Shown here: in pieces, positions 1 through 9,984 of the stretch | Numbering within the stretch: position 1 is the first letter of the stretch | Layout of the letters: every line of letters starts with the position of its first letter | Assembly (NCBI GenBank): GCA_934101115.1 | Contig: CAKOPW010000001.1 | Location: forward strand, 73,545 to 137,544 | Length of the DNA: 64,000 nt | Direction of reading: 5' to 3' | Origin: an uncultured Bacilli bacterium | GTDB taxonomy: Bacteria > Bacillota_I > Bacilli_A > RF39 > UBA660 | The notes under the pieces: model-generated | Told to the model about the DNA's origin: nothing | The model's database searches: none | Seen by the model: only the letters and a program-made list of their open reading frames with translations | Translations under genes and position numbers: made by a program

Positions 1-295
1 TCGTTGTTAAATCTAAGAGCTCATCTCCTTCAATAAATTCGTAGACAACAAGGGTTTTAAAGATATCAGTCAAATACTCCGCTTCTAAAATTTTTGCTCT
101 TGGAATATTTAATTTTTCATAGACCGATTCAACATCTCTGATTCTACTTAAATCGTTTCCTTCGTATATTTTAACAAAGTACTTTCCGTTATCATCTTCA
201 CAAGCATACCTTAAAGCACTTGAATATCCACTAAAATCTTGTTTAATTGTTTTACATTTCTTAAAAAAATCTATTTTTGAAGTAATATCTTCCAC
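1..295 (-). CDS. Aminoglycoside phosphotransferase-like kinase, 5' fragment cut by the window edge
   Basis: About 98 N-terminal codons are visible. The sequence reads like the N-lobe of the APH/choline-kinase fold: a short helical start, then a strand with KYFVKIYE (the usual ATP-lysine region of this fold) and a hinge-like VVYEFIEGDELLDL. The start is a GTG at 293-295 behind the Shine-Dalgarno AAGGAG; the ATG one base off gives only a few codons. The catalytic loop lies outside the window, so the substrate cannot be judged. The kinase-like fold is inferred from these short motifs only. Confidence 0.55.
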   Translation of the reverse strand, partial: MEDITSKIDFFKKCKTIKQDFSGYSSALRYACEDDNGKYFVKIYEGNDLSRIRDVESVYEKLNIPRAKILEAEYLTDIFKTLVVYEFIEGDELLDLTT

Positions 296-452
296 ATTTA
301 CAACTCCTTACTAATTATCGTTTATTATAAATATATAATATTTCATCAATTGAAGACAAATATCTTAATACTAATTTAGTATAACATAAATAATTTATGC
401 TAGAAATAAAGTTTGTTAATTATTAACACATTGTTGATTTAGTTTATTACAT

Positions 453-477
453 AAAAAAATTAGACTTATTAGTCTAA
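453..477 (-). terminator. Rho-independent terminator of the phosphatase gene
   Basis: On the minus strand TTAGACT, a 4-base loop, AGTCTAA and a run of T follow directly on the phosphatase stop codon. It closes the ABC exporter-phosphatase operon. Confidence 0.8.
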
Positions 478-1314
478 TTAATATTTATAAAGTACTAAAG
501 TCTTTTCTTTGCCATATTTTGATGAATCTTCTTTTGATTTTTTCTCAATATAATTTTCAAACTTTTCTAAATTAAATTCAAGAATATTTTTGATAAATTC
601 TTCTTCATGTAAAAATTCAGAAAAACCATCACTGTAAACAATTATTGAGTCATTGTTTCTTAGTGGCACTTCGCCAGTTTTTATAAACTTTATAGCTGCT
701 TTTTCTCCGGTTAATGCACCAAAAGATACACATTTACCATCAATAATATTGCTTGGATTATTTCTCCACTCACTTCTAACTATTCTACGGCATTCGGGTA
801 AATACCATGGTGGAAGATTGGACTTGCTTTTGTAAGGGTCACTGTTGACTTTTTTATCATCAATTGTTTGAAATTTAATGTTCCCATTACCATCATATAC
901 TATTACACCACAATCACATATATATGCATATTTCAAAATGTTTTCTTGAAATTCTATGCAAGCAGCAACGGACCCGTAGCAATCATTTTCAAGATAGTCA
1001 CATTCTTTGATATACTTATCATTTAGTCTTTTTACTGCGTCATTACAAGATATAAGTTTGTCTTTTAAAGAACCGCTTATAGATTGAAAATGTGCACATA
1101 TTTCTTTTGCTGCAAGTTCAGCTCCACTCGGTCTAGGATACTTTTTTACAGCTTCTTGTTCACTAACTACAGAAAAATCAGGTAAACCAATTGGATCTCT
1201 TGTAATTCCATCTGCAACAATTGCACACAATTCGTCCGCATAAAATTGATCTTCTACAGGAAAATTAAAACCGATTGTTTTGATGTTTTCAAAGGTATTT
1301 TTATATATTAACAT
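478..1314 (-). CDS. PP2C-type (PPM) protein phosphatase-like protein
   Basis: A 278-residue soluble protein with the scattered motifs of the PPM/PP2C fold: CAIVADGITRD near residues 30-40 (the metal-binding Asp-Gly), a central strand pair with YICDCGVIVYDGNG (the family usually shows a strand with a metal-binding Asp here), CVSFGALTGE, and DSIIVYSDGFSEF near the C-terminus, where PP2C enzymes carry a metal-binding Asp-Gly. The family dephosphorylates Ser/Thr proteins with two metal ions; the substrate here is unknown. AGGAGG sits four bases before the ATG and overlaps the end of the upstream ABC exporter gene (8-base gap), so the two are probably co-translated. Divergence from Stp/PrpC is large, so this could be a specialised PPM relative. 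Confidence 0.65.
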   Translation of the reverse strand: MLIYKNTFENIKTIGFNFPVEDQFYADELCAIVADGITRDPIGLPDFSVVSEQEAVKKYPRPSGAELAAKEICAHFQSISGSLKDKLISCNDAVKRLNDKYIKECDYLENDCYGSVAACIEFQENILKYAYICDCGVIVYDGNGNIKFQTIDDKKVNSDPYKSKSNLPPWYLPECRRIVRSEWRNNPSNIIDGKCVSFGALTGEKAAIKFIKTGEVPLRNNDSIIVYSDGFSEFLHEEEFIKNILEFNLEKFENYIEKKSKEDSSKYGKEKTLVLYKY

Positions 1315-1322
1315 GGTTCCTC

Positions 1323-4300
1323 CTATTCGCTTCTTAGAGCTTCTACTGGATCTTTTTTAGATGCTGATTTGGCTGGTATAAGTCCTCCGATTAAAGTCAA
1401 TATAATCGATAAAGCAACTAATATAAGAGCATGATTTATATTTAATGTTGCTGAAAGTGGAATATTACCTGTGAAATGATGAATAACCGAGTTTATTATT
1501 GGAATAAATGCATAAGATATACCTATTCCAAAAAGCCCTGATAAAAGTCCAATAATAAATGTTTCGGCATTGAATATTGAAGATATATTTCCTTTAGACG
1601 CTCCGATTGCTCTTAATATACCAATTTCTTTTGTTCTTTCATAAACAGAAATGTAAGTTATTACTCCTATCATAATACTTGATACAACAAGAGAAATAGA
1701 AACAAACGCTATTAATACATAACTTACTGCATTTACAATAGTTTTTACTGAAGACATAAGAATACCTGTTGTATCTGAATAATTTATTTTTTTATCTTCA
1801 TCACTCTTTTTGTTATATTCATCTATAAATGATAAGAAATGTTCTTTGCCATCAAAACTATTGAAGTAAAAAGATATATATGTTGGTTCTTCTTTATCTT
1901 GATAACCTAGCTTTATTAAATTTGTTTTTTGAGTAGTTTCGGTTTTACTCATCATGGCACTTACAACACGAGTAAGCTCATCTTCACTAAAATTAAGTGT
2001 AAAAGCGGATGCAATTTTGCTTGCATCAATATTAAATGAAGACGCAAAACTGTTAGCTAAATCATTTGTCAGATTTCCAACTTTAGTTAGTACTTCACTT
2101 TTAACTTTGGCTTCTGTCATTAGATTCGCAAATTTTTCTTCAGTTTCATTGATTAATGCGCTTTCAAGATAAGAAGATATAACCGTATTTTTTAAATCAT
2201 TTATTATTAATACTTCTCCATCAAATGTTTTTCCTACTCCGCTTAAATATACTTTATATGCACTAGAATATGCATTCAATAAACCTTTTATTAAAGCACT
2301 ATAAGAGCTTTTTAGAGTATCTACTGGTATTAAATATGCTTTTTCCATATTCTTTAATTTAGATGTAACATCATCTTTGTTAAAGTAATTATTTACTAGT
2401 TCATCTATCTTATCCTCTTGGAAATCTCCACTTAAAACATCATTCATAAATGTTTTTAAATTACTTTCAAATAAAGTTTTTGCTGGAGTCGTATCAACAC
2501 TTATAGAGCTTTCTATTTCACTTATCGCTTTTTTAGTTTTATTTTCAATTGCTGATGAATCAATTTTACCACCAAAAGCATTTTTTAGTTTTTCTTCATC
2601 AACTTTAACTAAATCTTCAAATGAGAAAGCGTATTTATTGTTTTCTTTATCAAAACGGTTTCCAGAAAAAACATCAATTTCTGAATTTTTTAATTGTTTT
2701 TTTACAATGTCAGTGTCTTTAGTTTGGTTGATAATGTAATCTATTAAAGCATTAGTATAAACAACTCCTGGGTTAAGAGAAGTAGATGTTACTCCTTCTT
2801 TTGCACTTACAACACCAACTATTTTTAATTTTGTTGCTTTTTCATATACTTTTTTCATGAATGCTTCATCTTCAGACATATCTTCATACACATCATATTT
2901 TTTATTGTATTTATATGTATCAGTTGGAAGAACTAATCTTAAATCAACTCCCATCAAATCTTCATAAGAAAACTTTAATGGATCATGCTTAATATCAACT
3001 TCTTCGCCACTCATGATAGAATTAACCATCTTAGATAGTTCACTTGTATCTCTTAAACCTAAAGAATACACTAACAAATCAGATATGGTATTTTTCTCTG
3101 GTAAAACAATTACCATCTCATCATATGCTGTTGGCCAGTGTCCAGCAAGAACATCATAATCTTTGGTTACCTCACTTATATCATCCACCATACTAGAATA
3201 AACACTTGCCATAGATGAATATGATGACATTAATGAGTTTCCTCCCATCATTGATGTAAATAAATTACTAGGATTCACTTTAGAAAGTTTTTTAGTTGCA
3301 TCAATTGTATAAATATTAGGATCGACACTGTAAGAATATTGAATATTGGCAACATCATCTTTTATTTCGTTCATGTTTTTTTCTAAATAAGCTTTAAAGC
3401 TTTTTAAATCGTTTGTGCTTACACTTGATAACATATTTGTTATATATTGTTCTTCAGTTACTTCGTCAGTTGACTCACTACTTTTTTCACCACTTCTCAT
3501 CGACAAAAGAATACTTGTAATATCGGATGATTCTTGCATAATAGTAAGTGGATATGAATTTAAAGTGTCTTCTTGTATAGAATCAACATAATTTTGAAAT
3601 CCGGTAGATACAGCCAATATTAAAGCAATACCGATTATACCAATTGAACCAGCAATGGATACAAGTACGGTTCTTCCTTTTTTAGTCATTAAGTTATTAA
3701 AGGAAAGTGTTAAAGCTGTAAAAAATGACATCTTAGTTTTCTTTAATACTCGGTTATCCTTTTCCTCTTTTTTATAATCATATGGATTTGTATCACTTAA
3801 AAGTTTACCATCTTTAATATTAATAATTCTGCTTGAATAGTTTTGGGCTAATTCTGGGTTATGAGTAACCATAATAACAAGTTTATCTTTAGAGATGCTT
3901 TTTAATAATTCCATTATTTGAACAGAAGTATCAGAATCTAATGCTCCAGTTGGTTCATCAGCTAAAATAATATCTGGATCATTAACAAGTGCACGTGCTA
4001 TAGCAACTCTTTGCATTTGACCGCCGGATAATTGATTAGGTTTTTTATTGATATGTTTAGATAAACCAACAGCATCAAGTGCCTTAATAGCTTTTTCTTT
4101 TATAACCTTTTTAGATACACCGGATAGAGTAAGTGCAAGCTCAACGTTCTTTAAAACGGTTTGATGAGTAATCAAATTATAGCTTTGAAATACAAAACCA
4201 ACTTTATGATTACGATATGTATCCCAGTCACGATCATTATACTTTTTAGTACTCACACCATTTATAACTAAGTCTCCTGATGTGTACTTATCTAATCCTC

Positions 4301-4454
4301 CTATTATATTAAGAAGAGTCGTTTTTCCGCTTCCACTTGGACCTAAAATAGATACAAATTCTGATTTTCTAAAATTTATACTTACTTTATCCAAAGCTTT
4401 TTGTTCAAGACCATATGTCTTATAAATTTTTGTAATATTTTTTATTTCTAACAT
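1323..4454 (-). CDS. MacB-like ABC exporter, ATPase fused to FtsX-type permease
   Basis: A 1043-residue fusion. Residues 1-225 are an ABC ATPase of the MacB/LolD class: Walker A GPSGSGKT (38-45), Q-loop VFQSYN, signature LSGGQ (142-146), Walker B ILADEP (163-168), H-loop VTHN. A first membrane segment near residue 270 is followed by about 550 extracytoplasmic residues rich in Ser, Asp and Lys, and then an FtsX domain with three membrane helices and the family ending PAKSASKKDPVEALR. Such mechanotransmission pumps act on periplasmic or cell-surface substrates without themselves forming a channel. The cargo is unknown. The large outer domain resembles those of gut Firmicutes lipoprotein or peptide exporters. 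The gene leads an operon with the PP2C-like phosphatase. Confidence 0.85.
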   Translation of the reverse strand: MLEIKNITKIYKTYGLEQKALDKVSINFRKSEFVSILGPSGSGKTTLLNIIGGLDKYTSGDLVINGVSTKKYNDRDWDTYRNHKVGFVFQSYNLITHQTVLKNVELALTLSGVSKKVIKEKAIKALDAVGLSKHINKKPNQLSGGQMQRVAIARALVNDPDIILADEPTGALDSDTSVQIMELLKSISKDKLVIMVTHNPELAQNYSSRIINIKDGKLLSDTNPYDYKKEEKDNRVLKKTKMSFFTALTLSFNNLMTKKGRTVLVSIAGSIGIIGIALILAVSTGFQNYVDSIQEDTLNSYPLTIMQESSDITSILLSMRSGEKSSESTDEVTEEQYITNMLSSVSTNDLKSFKAYLEKNMNEIKDDVANIQYSYSVDPNIYTIDATKKLSKVNPSNLFTSMMGGNSLMSSYSSMASVYSSMVDDISEVTKDYDVLAGHWPTAYDEMVIVLPEKNTISDLLVYSLGLRDTSELSKMVNSIMSGEEVDIKHDPLKFSYEDLMGVDLRLVLPTDTYKYNKKYDVYEDMSEDEAFMKKVYEKATKLKIVGVVSAKEGVTSTSLNPGVVYTNALIDYIINQTKDTDIVKKQLKNSEIDVFSGNRFDKENNKYAFSFEDLVKVDEEKLKNAFGGKIDSSAIENKTKKAISEIESSISVDTTPAKTLFESNLKTFMNDVLSGDFQEDKIDELVNNYFNKDDVTSKLKNMEKAYLIPVDTLKSSYSALIKGLLNAYSSAYKVYLSGVGKTFDGEVLIINDLKNTVISSYLESALINETEEKFANLMTEAKVKSEVLTKVGNLTNDLANSFASSFNIDASKIASAFTLNFSEDELTRVVSAMMSKTETTQKTNLIKLGYQDKEEPTYISFYFNSFDGKEHFLSFIDEYNKKSDEDKKINYSDTTGILMSSVKTIVNAVSYVLIAFVSISLVVSSIMIGVITYISVYERTKEIGILRAIGASKGNISSIFNAETFIIGLLSGLFGIGISYAFIPIINSVIHHFTGNIPLSATLNINHALILVALSIILTLIGGLIPAKSASKKDPVEALRSE

Positions 4455-4525
4455 AAATTCACCAAATTTCTAAATTAATATTATTATACACTTTTTTCGC
4501 ACAATAAAGAATATGTTTTTTAAAA

Positions 4526-4549
4526 TAAAAAAAGACTTATGAAAGTCTT
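4526..4549 (-). terminator. Terminator of yqeY
   Basis: Minus-strand stem AAGACTT / AAGTCTT with a 4-base loop and a long T run; it overlaps the last codons of yqeY. Confidence 0.75.
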
Positions 4550-4974
4550 CCTTTAACAATTGCTGATACTTTACCCATATCGGCATTGCCATTCGTTTTT
4601 TCTTTTACTAAAGAAATTATTTTCCCCATTGATTTGATATCTGGATTTTCAAAAGTTTCTATAACTTCATCTATTATCTTTTCGACCTCTTCATCACTTA
4701 ACATAGCTGGTAAATAAGATTCAAGTATTTCAACTTCATGTTTTAAATCTTGAACTGTATCTGTTTTACCAAATTTTTCATATTCTTGAATTGATGAATT
4801 TCTTTTCTTTACTTCTCTTCTAATAACATTTAAAGCTTCTTCATCAGTTAAATCATGACCAACATTTATTTGTTCCATTTGAAGAGCACTTTTAAGCATT
4901 CTAAGAACTCCTAATTTAAATTTATCTTGTTCTTTCATACTTGTAAGTAAATCACTTTTAACTTTATCAAACAT
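4537..4974 (-). CDS. yqeY: GatB/YqeY domain protein
   Basis: A 145-residue stand-alone YqeY protein, the usual length. It has the two-helical-bundle layout of the family: an N-terminal part with VLRMLKSAL and DEEALNVIRREVKKRN, and a C-terminal part with ILESYLPAMLSDEEVEKII and MGKIISLVKEKTNGNADMGKV, which is the tRNA-binding tail also found in GatB. YqeY is thought to act in tRNA-linked processes; its exact role is unsettled. It lies just downstream of rpsU on the same strand, the common rpsU-yqeY pairing, and probably shares the strong rpsU promoter. Confidence 0.93.
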   Translation of the reverse strand: MFDKVKSDLLTSMKEQDKFKLGVLRMLKSALQMEQINVGHDLTDEEALNVIRREVKKRNSSIQEYEKFGKTDTVQDLKHEVEILESYLPAMLSDEEVEKIIDEVIETFENPDIKSMGKIISLVKEKTNGNADMGKVSAIVKGRLS

Positions 4975-5005
4975 ATTTTATTCTCCTTTAAATTAAAAAG
5001 AGGAA

Positions 5006-5194
5006 TTATCCTCTTCTATTTCTTTTACGTGAATTTTTTATCATTTCTTTCTTGGCTTCACGTTTTCTAACTCCTGGTTTGTCATAATGTTTATGTTTTT
5101 TAAGTTCAGAAGGGACACCACTCTTTGCCACTTTAAGTTTGAATCTTCTTAATGCTGAATTAATATCACCATTTTTAACATCAACCTTTGTCAT
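5006..5194 (-). CDS. rpsU: Small ribosomal subunit protein bS21
   Basis: A 62-residue, very basic protein matching bS21: TKVDVKNGDINSALRRFKLK at the start, then KKHKHYDKPGVRKREAKK and a Lys/Arg tail. The ATG at 5194 is chosen over the one eight codons upstream because GAGGGAAGCAA just before it is a good Shine-Dalgarno; the upstream ATG overlaps the SD region. bS21 sits by the anti-Shine-Dalgarno of 16S rRNA in the 30S subunit. Followed by yqeY. Confidence 0.95.
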   Translation of the reverse strand: MTKVDVKNGDINSALRRFKLKVAKSGVPSELKKHKHYDKPGVRKREAKKEMIKNSRKRNRRG

Positions 5195-5222
5195 TTGCTT
5201 CCCTCCTCTCAATTTCAATAGT

Positions 5223-5251
5223 ATTATAATACACTTTTTAGATTAGTGCAA
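5223..5251 (-). promoter_or_regulatory. Sigma-A promoter of rpsU-yqeY
   Basis: Minus strand: TTGCAC (5246-5251), a 17-base spacer, TATAAT (5223-5228). A near-consensus sigma-A promoter a few bases upstream of the rpsU Shine-Dalgarno. Confidence 0.8.
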
Positions 5252-5283
5252 GAAATTTTCTAAAAAATATCGCGAATTTAAGC

Positions 5284-5321
5284 AAAAAAAGATGAGTTGA
5301 TTATTTATCATCCTCATCTTT
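5284..5321 (-). terminator. Terminator of the cadherin-like surface protein gene
   Basis: Minus-strand stem AAGATGAG / CTCATCTT with a 16-base loop and a T run, overlapping the last codons of the gene. Confidence 0.65.
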
Positions 5322-6884
5322 GTTTAATTCATATTGTTTTGTATTCATAAGATCGTTTAAAGCTTCATCAATATCGATGGTTGCATCTTTATCTTTAGAG
5401 AAATTTTCACCAATTATTTCTTCTTCAAGACCAGTTTCATCAACTGTATCTTCTGATTCTTCAACACTTTCTTCTTCTACTTTTAATTCTTCGACATTTT
5501 CGTCTTTTACTTCTTCTTTATTTTTTGGTAATTTTGGTTTTTTCTTTCTGAATAATAAAATTCCAGAAATTACGATAATTGCAAGACCAATTACTACAAG
5601 AACTATTATTAGAACTATTTTATTCTTTTTAGATTTATCATTTTTATTATCTTCTACTATTTCATCATGTATTCTTTTACCATTATCATCAAATTTATAT
5701 GTTCCATCTTCGATTTTTTTAGCTTCATCAGGATATTGTAGTTCAAAATCAGTAAATGATAAAGTTACTTCAGCACCATCACCATTTGTGAATGTTACTT
5801 TGTTGTTTAAATATGCTGTTACATCAATATCATCATCGCTTAATCTAGTGATAATTAGTTTATATGTTTTAGCATCGTCTCCTAAAACATTTGTTACTAC
5901 AATATTTATAATATTTTCTCCAACTTTTAATTCAGTTACATCATCTACGATTACTTTAGCATTTGAATCAACTGGAGTAAATTCAATTAAACCAGCAGTT
6001 GAAGATATTTTGTTGGGAACAGTTATTCTATATTCATAGTTATTTGCTACAAAAGCGGGTTCCATTGTATAAATTCCAACACTTAACTTAGAAAGGTTTG
6101 GACTGTTATAAGCGCTTTCACCACGTATTGTTTTAAAAGTATAAACGTTTGTTGTTTTACCACTTTCACTTTTTACAGTAATTCTGATGTCGTTATCGCC
6201 TTGATTTAAAGTAATTGTAGAGCTTTTTCCTGTTGATGAACTTCTGCTTTTACCACCTTCATATGATATTTCACAAGCTCCGTCATTACATTCTGCTGAA
6301 AATTTAATAGAATTAATCGTATCAGCTATATCAAAGATTGTATATTCAAAAACATCTTTATTAAATGTCGGATTCATACTTCCTTGCGAAATAGTGACAC
6401 TTTTTAATGTAGCATCATCACTTTTAGGCTTCTTTCCGTTTACAATGTATTTTTTAGTATCAACACTGAATAGATTGCCATTAATTTTATAAGTTATTTT
6501 AGCTATTACATCGGTATATTTTTCCTCACTAGAATTAGTAAGTATTACATTTCCTAAAGCAGTTGCTGCATTAGCTGGAAAAGATGACTCATTAGCTTCA
6601 GCTGGATAAGTTATAACTATTCCATTTGAGCTGTTATTAGATATAATGCCTGTTCCTGATACTTTAAAATCACAACTGACAGCTCCTCTATCTGTTTCAC
6701 AACTAACTAAAGTGACATTGTTAACTGTTTCATCGTCTGAAAGTTTAACACTTATTGGTATGCGAGTTTCACCTACGTCTGTTGTAGATGTACCAAACTC
6801 CAAAGATGAAGCATGAGCAATCATTGGAAGTGCACTTCCGATTATAAATCCTCCACAGATTACTCTTTTAAAAAATTTATTCAT
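5301..6884 (-). CDS. Membrane-anchored surface protein with cadherin-like beta-sandwich domains
   Basis: 527 residues. A signal peptide (Lys/Arg then a hydrophobic core, ending near MIAHA|SS) leads a beta-rich outer region of about 400 residues. Two repeats fit the cadherin-like beta-sandwich family PF12733: LKSVTISQGSMNPTFNKDVFEYTI and LSKLSVGIYTMEPAF..NYEYRITVP, each ending in a Tyr-rich strand. A single membrane helix (about 425-447) is followed by RKKKPKLPK and a strongly acidic, Glu-rich cytoplasmic tail of about 75 residues. The protein is thus anchored at its C-terminus with a large outer part. Function unknown; adhesion or envelope scaffolding is a guess. The same PF12733 type recurs in the prepilin fusion at 27292-28986. 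Confidence 0.8.
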   Translation of the reverse strand: MNKFFKRVICGGFIIGSALPMIAHASSLEFGTSTTDVGETRIPISVKLSDDETVNNVTLVSCETDRGAVSCDFKVSGTGIISNNSSNGIVITYPAEANESSFPANAATALGNVILTNSSEEKYTDVIAKITYKINGNLFSVDTKKYIVNGKKPKSDDATLKSVTISQGSMNPTFNKDVFEYTIFDIADTINSIKFSAECNDGACEISYEGGKSRSSSTGKSSTITLNQGDNDIRITVKSESGKTTNVYTFKTIRGESAYNSPNLSKLSVGIYTMEPAFVANNYEYRITVPNKISSTAGLIEFTPVDSNAKVIVDDVTELKVGENIINIVVTNVLGDDAKTYKLIITRLSDDDIDVTAYLNNKVTFTNGDGAEVTLSFTDFELQYPDEAKKIEDGTYKFDDNGKRIHDEIVEDNKNDKSKKNKIVLIIVLVVIGLAIIVISGILLFRKKKPKLPKNKEEVKDENVEELKVEEESVEESEDTVDETGLEEEIIGENFSKDKDATIDIDEALNDLMNTKQYELNKDEDDK

Positions 6885-6954
6885 ATTTTTCCCTACTTTT
6901 CTATTCTTATTTATTGCATTTTGATTATAGCAAATATAAATCGTTTTATCAATA

Positions 6955-8037
6955 TTAAATAAGTTTAACTAAAATCTCATTCATAACATATATCATGTTT
7001 GGATTTACAAATAAATAGCCGTTTTTATATATAAGTTCACCCTTATTTATAAGCTCTTGCACTGGATATGCATCTTGAATATTAACATTATATTTATTAA
7101 AAAAATCATCAACATTTATACCTTCTAGTTTTCTAAGACCTAACATAATTTCATTATCCATTTGATCTTTATGAGTAAGGAGATTTTCTTCTAGACGATA
7201 GTTTCCTTTAATATATTCGTGAATACTTCTAGTATTAGTATACCTAAATCCGTCTTTATAGCCGCTTGCTCCAAGACCAAAACCATAATATTCACCGTTA
7301 TTCCAATAGTTTAAATTATGAACTGATTTATATCCAGGTTTAGCAAAATTACTAACTTCATAATGATCATACCCTGATTTTTTAAGATATTTGCATATCG
7401 TGTTATACATTTTAAAATCCAAGTCTTCACTTATATATTCTTCACCATTTATTTTCATTTTAGTGTGTTCTTCAATTATTAAAGAATAAGTTGAAATATG
7501 AGTTGGATTAAGCTTTAATAATTTGTTTATGTCTTTTTTTAATACACTTAGTTTTTCTCCAGGTATTGCATACATTAAATCGAGATTAATATTAGTAAGC
7601 CCTCTAAGTCTCATTTTTTTTAACTTTTCTTCAATATCACTATATTCACATTCTCTTTCAAGTATGTTTAAATTACTTGGGTCAAAAGATTCAATACCAA
7701 TACTTACACGATTGATCCCATATTCGATAATATCATCCAAAAATTCATCATCAATATCCTTTGGATTTACTTCAATTGTGTATTCACAGTCAGGATCGCG
7801 ATTGAATATTTCTAAAGTTCGAAGTAATCTGATTCTTTCTTTTCTAGATAAACATGATGGAGTTCCGCCTCCAATATATAAAGATTTGATTCTTTCTCCG
7901 TCATAGCTGTTTTCTATTTCTTTTCTTAATGCCTCCAAATAATCACTTATAAAAGAATCGATTTTTAATACTTTTGGAAAATCACAATAAGAACATATAT
8001 GATTACAAAAAGGAATATGTACATATACTGCTTCCAT
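6955..8037 (-). CDS. hemW: HemW-type radical SAM heme chaperone
   Basis: 360 residues, slightly shorter than the usual 375-390. The radical SAM cluster motif C11-x3-C15-x2-C18 sits in HIPFCNHICSYCDF, followed by YIGGGTPS (SAM-binding glycines), EVNPKD, NRVSIGIESF and LDLMYAIPGE, all hallmarks of the HemN/HemW family. HemW is a heme-binding chaperone; the older name 'oxygen-independent coproporphyrinogen oxidase' does not fit because the extra cysteine of HemN (CxxxCxxCxC) is absent. It follows lepA on the same strand, the standard Firmicutes order lepA-hemW. Confidence 0.92.
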   Translation of the reverse strand: MEAVYVHIPFCNHICSYCDFPKVLKIDSFISDYLEALRKEIENSYDGERIKSLYIGGGTPSCLSRKERIRLLRTLEIFNRDPDCEYTIEVNPKDIDDEFLDDIIEYGINRVSIGIESFDPSNLNILERECEYSDIEEKLKKMRLRGLTNINLDLMYAIPGEKLSVLKKDINKLLKLNPTHISTYSLIIEEHTKMKINGEEYISEDLDFKMYNTICKYLKKSGYDHYEVSNFAKPGYKSVHNLNYWNNGEYYGFGLGASGYKDGFRYTNTRSIHEYIKGNYRLEENLLTHKDQMDNEIMLGLRKLEGINVDDFFNKYNVNIQDAYPVQELINKGELIYKNGYLFVNPNMIYVMNEILVKLI

Positions 8038-8074
8038 ATCATCACCTACATTAAAATTTTATACTAAAATACAA

Positions 8075-8107
8075 CAAAAAACAAGAATATTGTTTTATTT
8101 ATTCTTG
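8075..8107 (-). terminator. Terminator of lepA
   Basis: Minus-strand stem CAAGAATA / TATTCTTG with a T run, just after the lepA stop. Confidence 0.65.
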
Positions 8108-8111
8108 TATA

Positions 8112-9908
8112 TTATTTTTCAGTTTTTAAAACACTTAGGAAGGCTTCTGGTGGTATTTCAACGTTTCCAACCATCTTCATTCTCTTCTTTCCTTCTTTTT
8201 GCTTTTCAAGAAGTTTTCTCTTACGAGAAATATCTCCGCCATAACATTTTGCTAAAACGTTTTTCTTCATTTGACTGATATTTTCACGAGCAATTACTTT
8301 TGAACCAACGCTTGCTTGAATTGGAACTTGAAACAATTGACGTGGTATTATTGCTTTTAAGTTCTCAACGATTTTTCTACCTCTTGAATAAGCAAAGTCT
8401 TTATGAACAATTAATGATAAAGCATCGACTATTTCTCCATTGATTAAAATATCCATCTTTACTAGATCACTTGCTTTATATCCAATAATTTCATAATCAA
8501 AAGATGCATAACCTTTAGTAGTAGATTTTAATCTATCATAGAAATCATATACAATCTCTGATAAAGGTATCTCATAATGTATGTTTACACGAGTATCATT
8601 TATATAATCCATTGATTTATATATGCCTCTTTTATCTTGACAAAGTTCCATAATAGCTCCAATGTATTCACTTGGAACAAAGATATTAGTTTCAATATAT
8701 GGTTCTCTAATTTCAGCTATTTTAACTCGCTCTGGCATTTTTGAAGGAGAATCAATTGAGACAACCTCACCATTAGTTAATTTTACTTCATAAATAACTG
8801 ATGGAGATGTGGTAATGATATCTATTCCGAATTCTCTTTCAATACGTTCTTCAATTATTTCCATATGAAGAAGTCCTAAAAATCCACAACGAAAACCAAA
8901 TCCTAAAGCTTCAGATGTTTCAGGTTCAAATTCTAAAGATGCATCATTTAGTTTTAGCTTTTCTAATGCTTCTTTTAATGGTTCGAACTTGTTTGGTTCG
9001 ATTGGAAAAAGGCCCGAATAAACCATTGGTTTCATTGGTTGATATCCTGGAAGCGGAGTTTTAGCTTCATGAGCAAGTGTTGTTATAGTGTCTCCGACTT
9101 TAACAGTATCGATTGTTTTAATACTCGCATTGATCCAACCTACTTGACCACTTACTAGTTCAGAAAGTTCTTTAGTTTTAGGAGTTGATACACCAAGTTC
9201 AACCACTTCATAAGTTGCTCCTGTTGACATCATTTTTATAGTATCACTTTTCTTTATTTTTCCATCAAATACACGAACAGATGCAATAACGCCTCGATAT
9301 GGATCAAAGTAAGAATCAAAAATCATGGCTTTAGTTTCGTGATCAACTGGTTCTTTTGGAGCAGGAATACGTTTAACTATAGCATCAAGTAGTTCTTTAA
9401 CTCCAACACCTGTCTTACCACTACATAAAAGAATTTCATCACGATTAAAACCTAAAACATTAACGAGTTCGTTTGTAACCTTTTCGACATCAGCATTAGG
9501 TAAATCTATCTTATTTATAACAGGAATAATTGTTAAATCATTATTCATTGCAAGATAAAGATTAGCAAGAGTTTGAGCTTCAATTCCTTGAGCAGCATCA
9601 ACTATCAAAATAGCTCCTTCACATGCAGCTAAACTACGTGAGACTTCATATGAAAAATCGACATGTCCTGGAGTATCAATTAAGTGTAATATGTATTCTT
9701 CACCTTCATAATTATATTTAAGTTCAACCGCGTTAAGTTTGATTGTAATACCTCTTTCACGCTCAAGATCCATGCTATCTAAAAGTTGATCTTTCATATC
9801 GTGGCTTGATACCGCACCTGTTAACTCCAAAATTCTATCAGCAAGTGTACTTTTACCATGATCTATATGAGCAATAATACTAAAGTTTCTAATGTGATTT
9901 ATATCCAT
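8112..9908 (-). CDS. lepA: Elongation factor 4 (LepA)
   Basis: 598 residues, full family length. Translational GTPase motifs in order: G1 [10 protein letters not shown]2 RERGITI, G3 DTPGH, G4 NKID, then the EF-G-like domains and the LepA-specific C-terminal domain with [14 protein letters not shown] and [26 protein letters not shown]. LepA back-translocates or remodels ribosomes and supports 30S biogenesis. It starts with [19 protein letters not shown] at 9908. Confidence 0.97.
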   Translation of the reverse strand: MDINHIRNFSIIAHIDHGKSTLADRILELTGAVSSHDMKDQLLDSMDLERERGITIKLNAVELKYNYEGEEYILHLIDTPGHVDFSYEVSRSLAACEGAILIVDAAQGIEAQTLANLYLAMNNDLTIIPVINKIDLPNADVEKVTNELVNVLGFNRDEILLCSGKTGVGVKELLDAIVKRIPAPKEPVDHETKAMIFDSYFDPYRGVIASVRVFDGKIKKSDTIKMMSTGATYEVVELGVSTPKTKELSELVSGQVGWINASIKTIDTVKVGDTITTLAHEAKTPLPGYQPMKPMVYSGLFPIEPNKFEPLKEALEKLKLNDASLEFEPETSEALGFGFRCGFLGLLHMEIIEERIEREFGIDIITTSPSVIYEVKLTNGEVVSIDSPSKMPERVKIAEIREPYIETNIFVPSEYIGAIMELCQDKRGIYKSMDYINDTRVNIHYEIPLSEIVYDFYDRLKSTTKGYASFDYEIIGYKASDLVKMDILINGEIVDALSLIVHKDFAYSRGRKIVENLKAIIPRQLFQVPIQASVGSKVIARENISQMKKNVLAKCYGGDISRKRKLLEKQKEGKKRMKMVGNVEIPPEAFLSVLKTEK

Positions 9909-9957
9909 TTTTCTTCACCTATGAAAAATTATATCAAAAAAGATTAAAATTCTCCAT

Positions 9958-9984
9958 AAAAAAGAAAGTAGTTGTCTACTTTCT
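9958..9984 (-). terminator. Terminator of trmK
   Basis: Minus-strand stem AGAAAGTAG / CTACTTTCT with a 4-base loop and a T run; it overlaps the end of trmK and closes the dnaG-rpoD-trmK operon. Confidence 0.8.

Noticed and set aside
5320..6039. 239-codon plus-strand frame opposite the cadherin-like protein
   Set aside because: Ser/Phe-rich shadow of an acidic antisense gene; no SD or domain.
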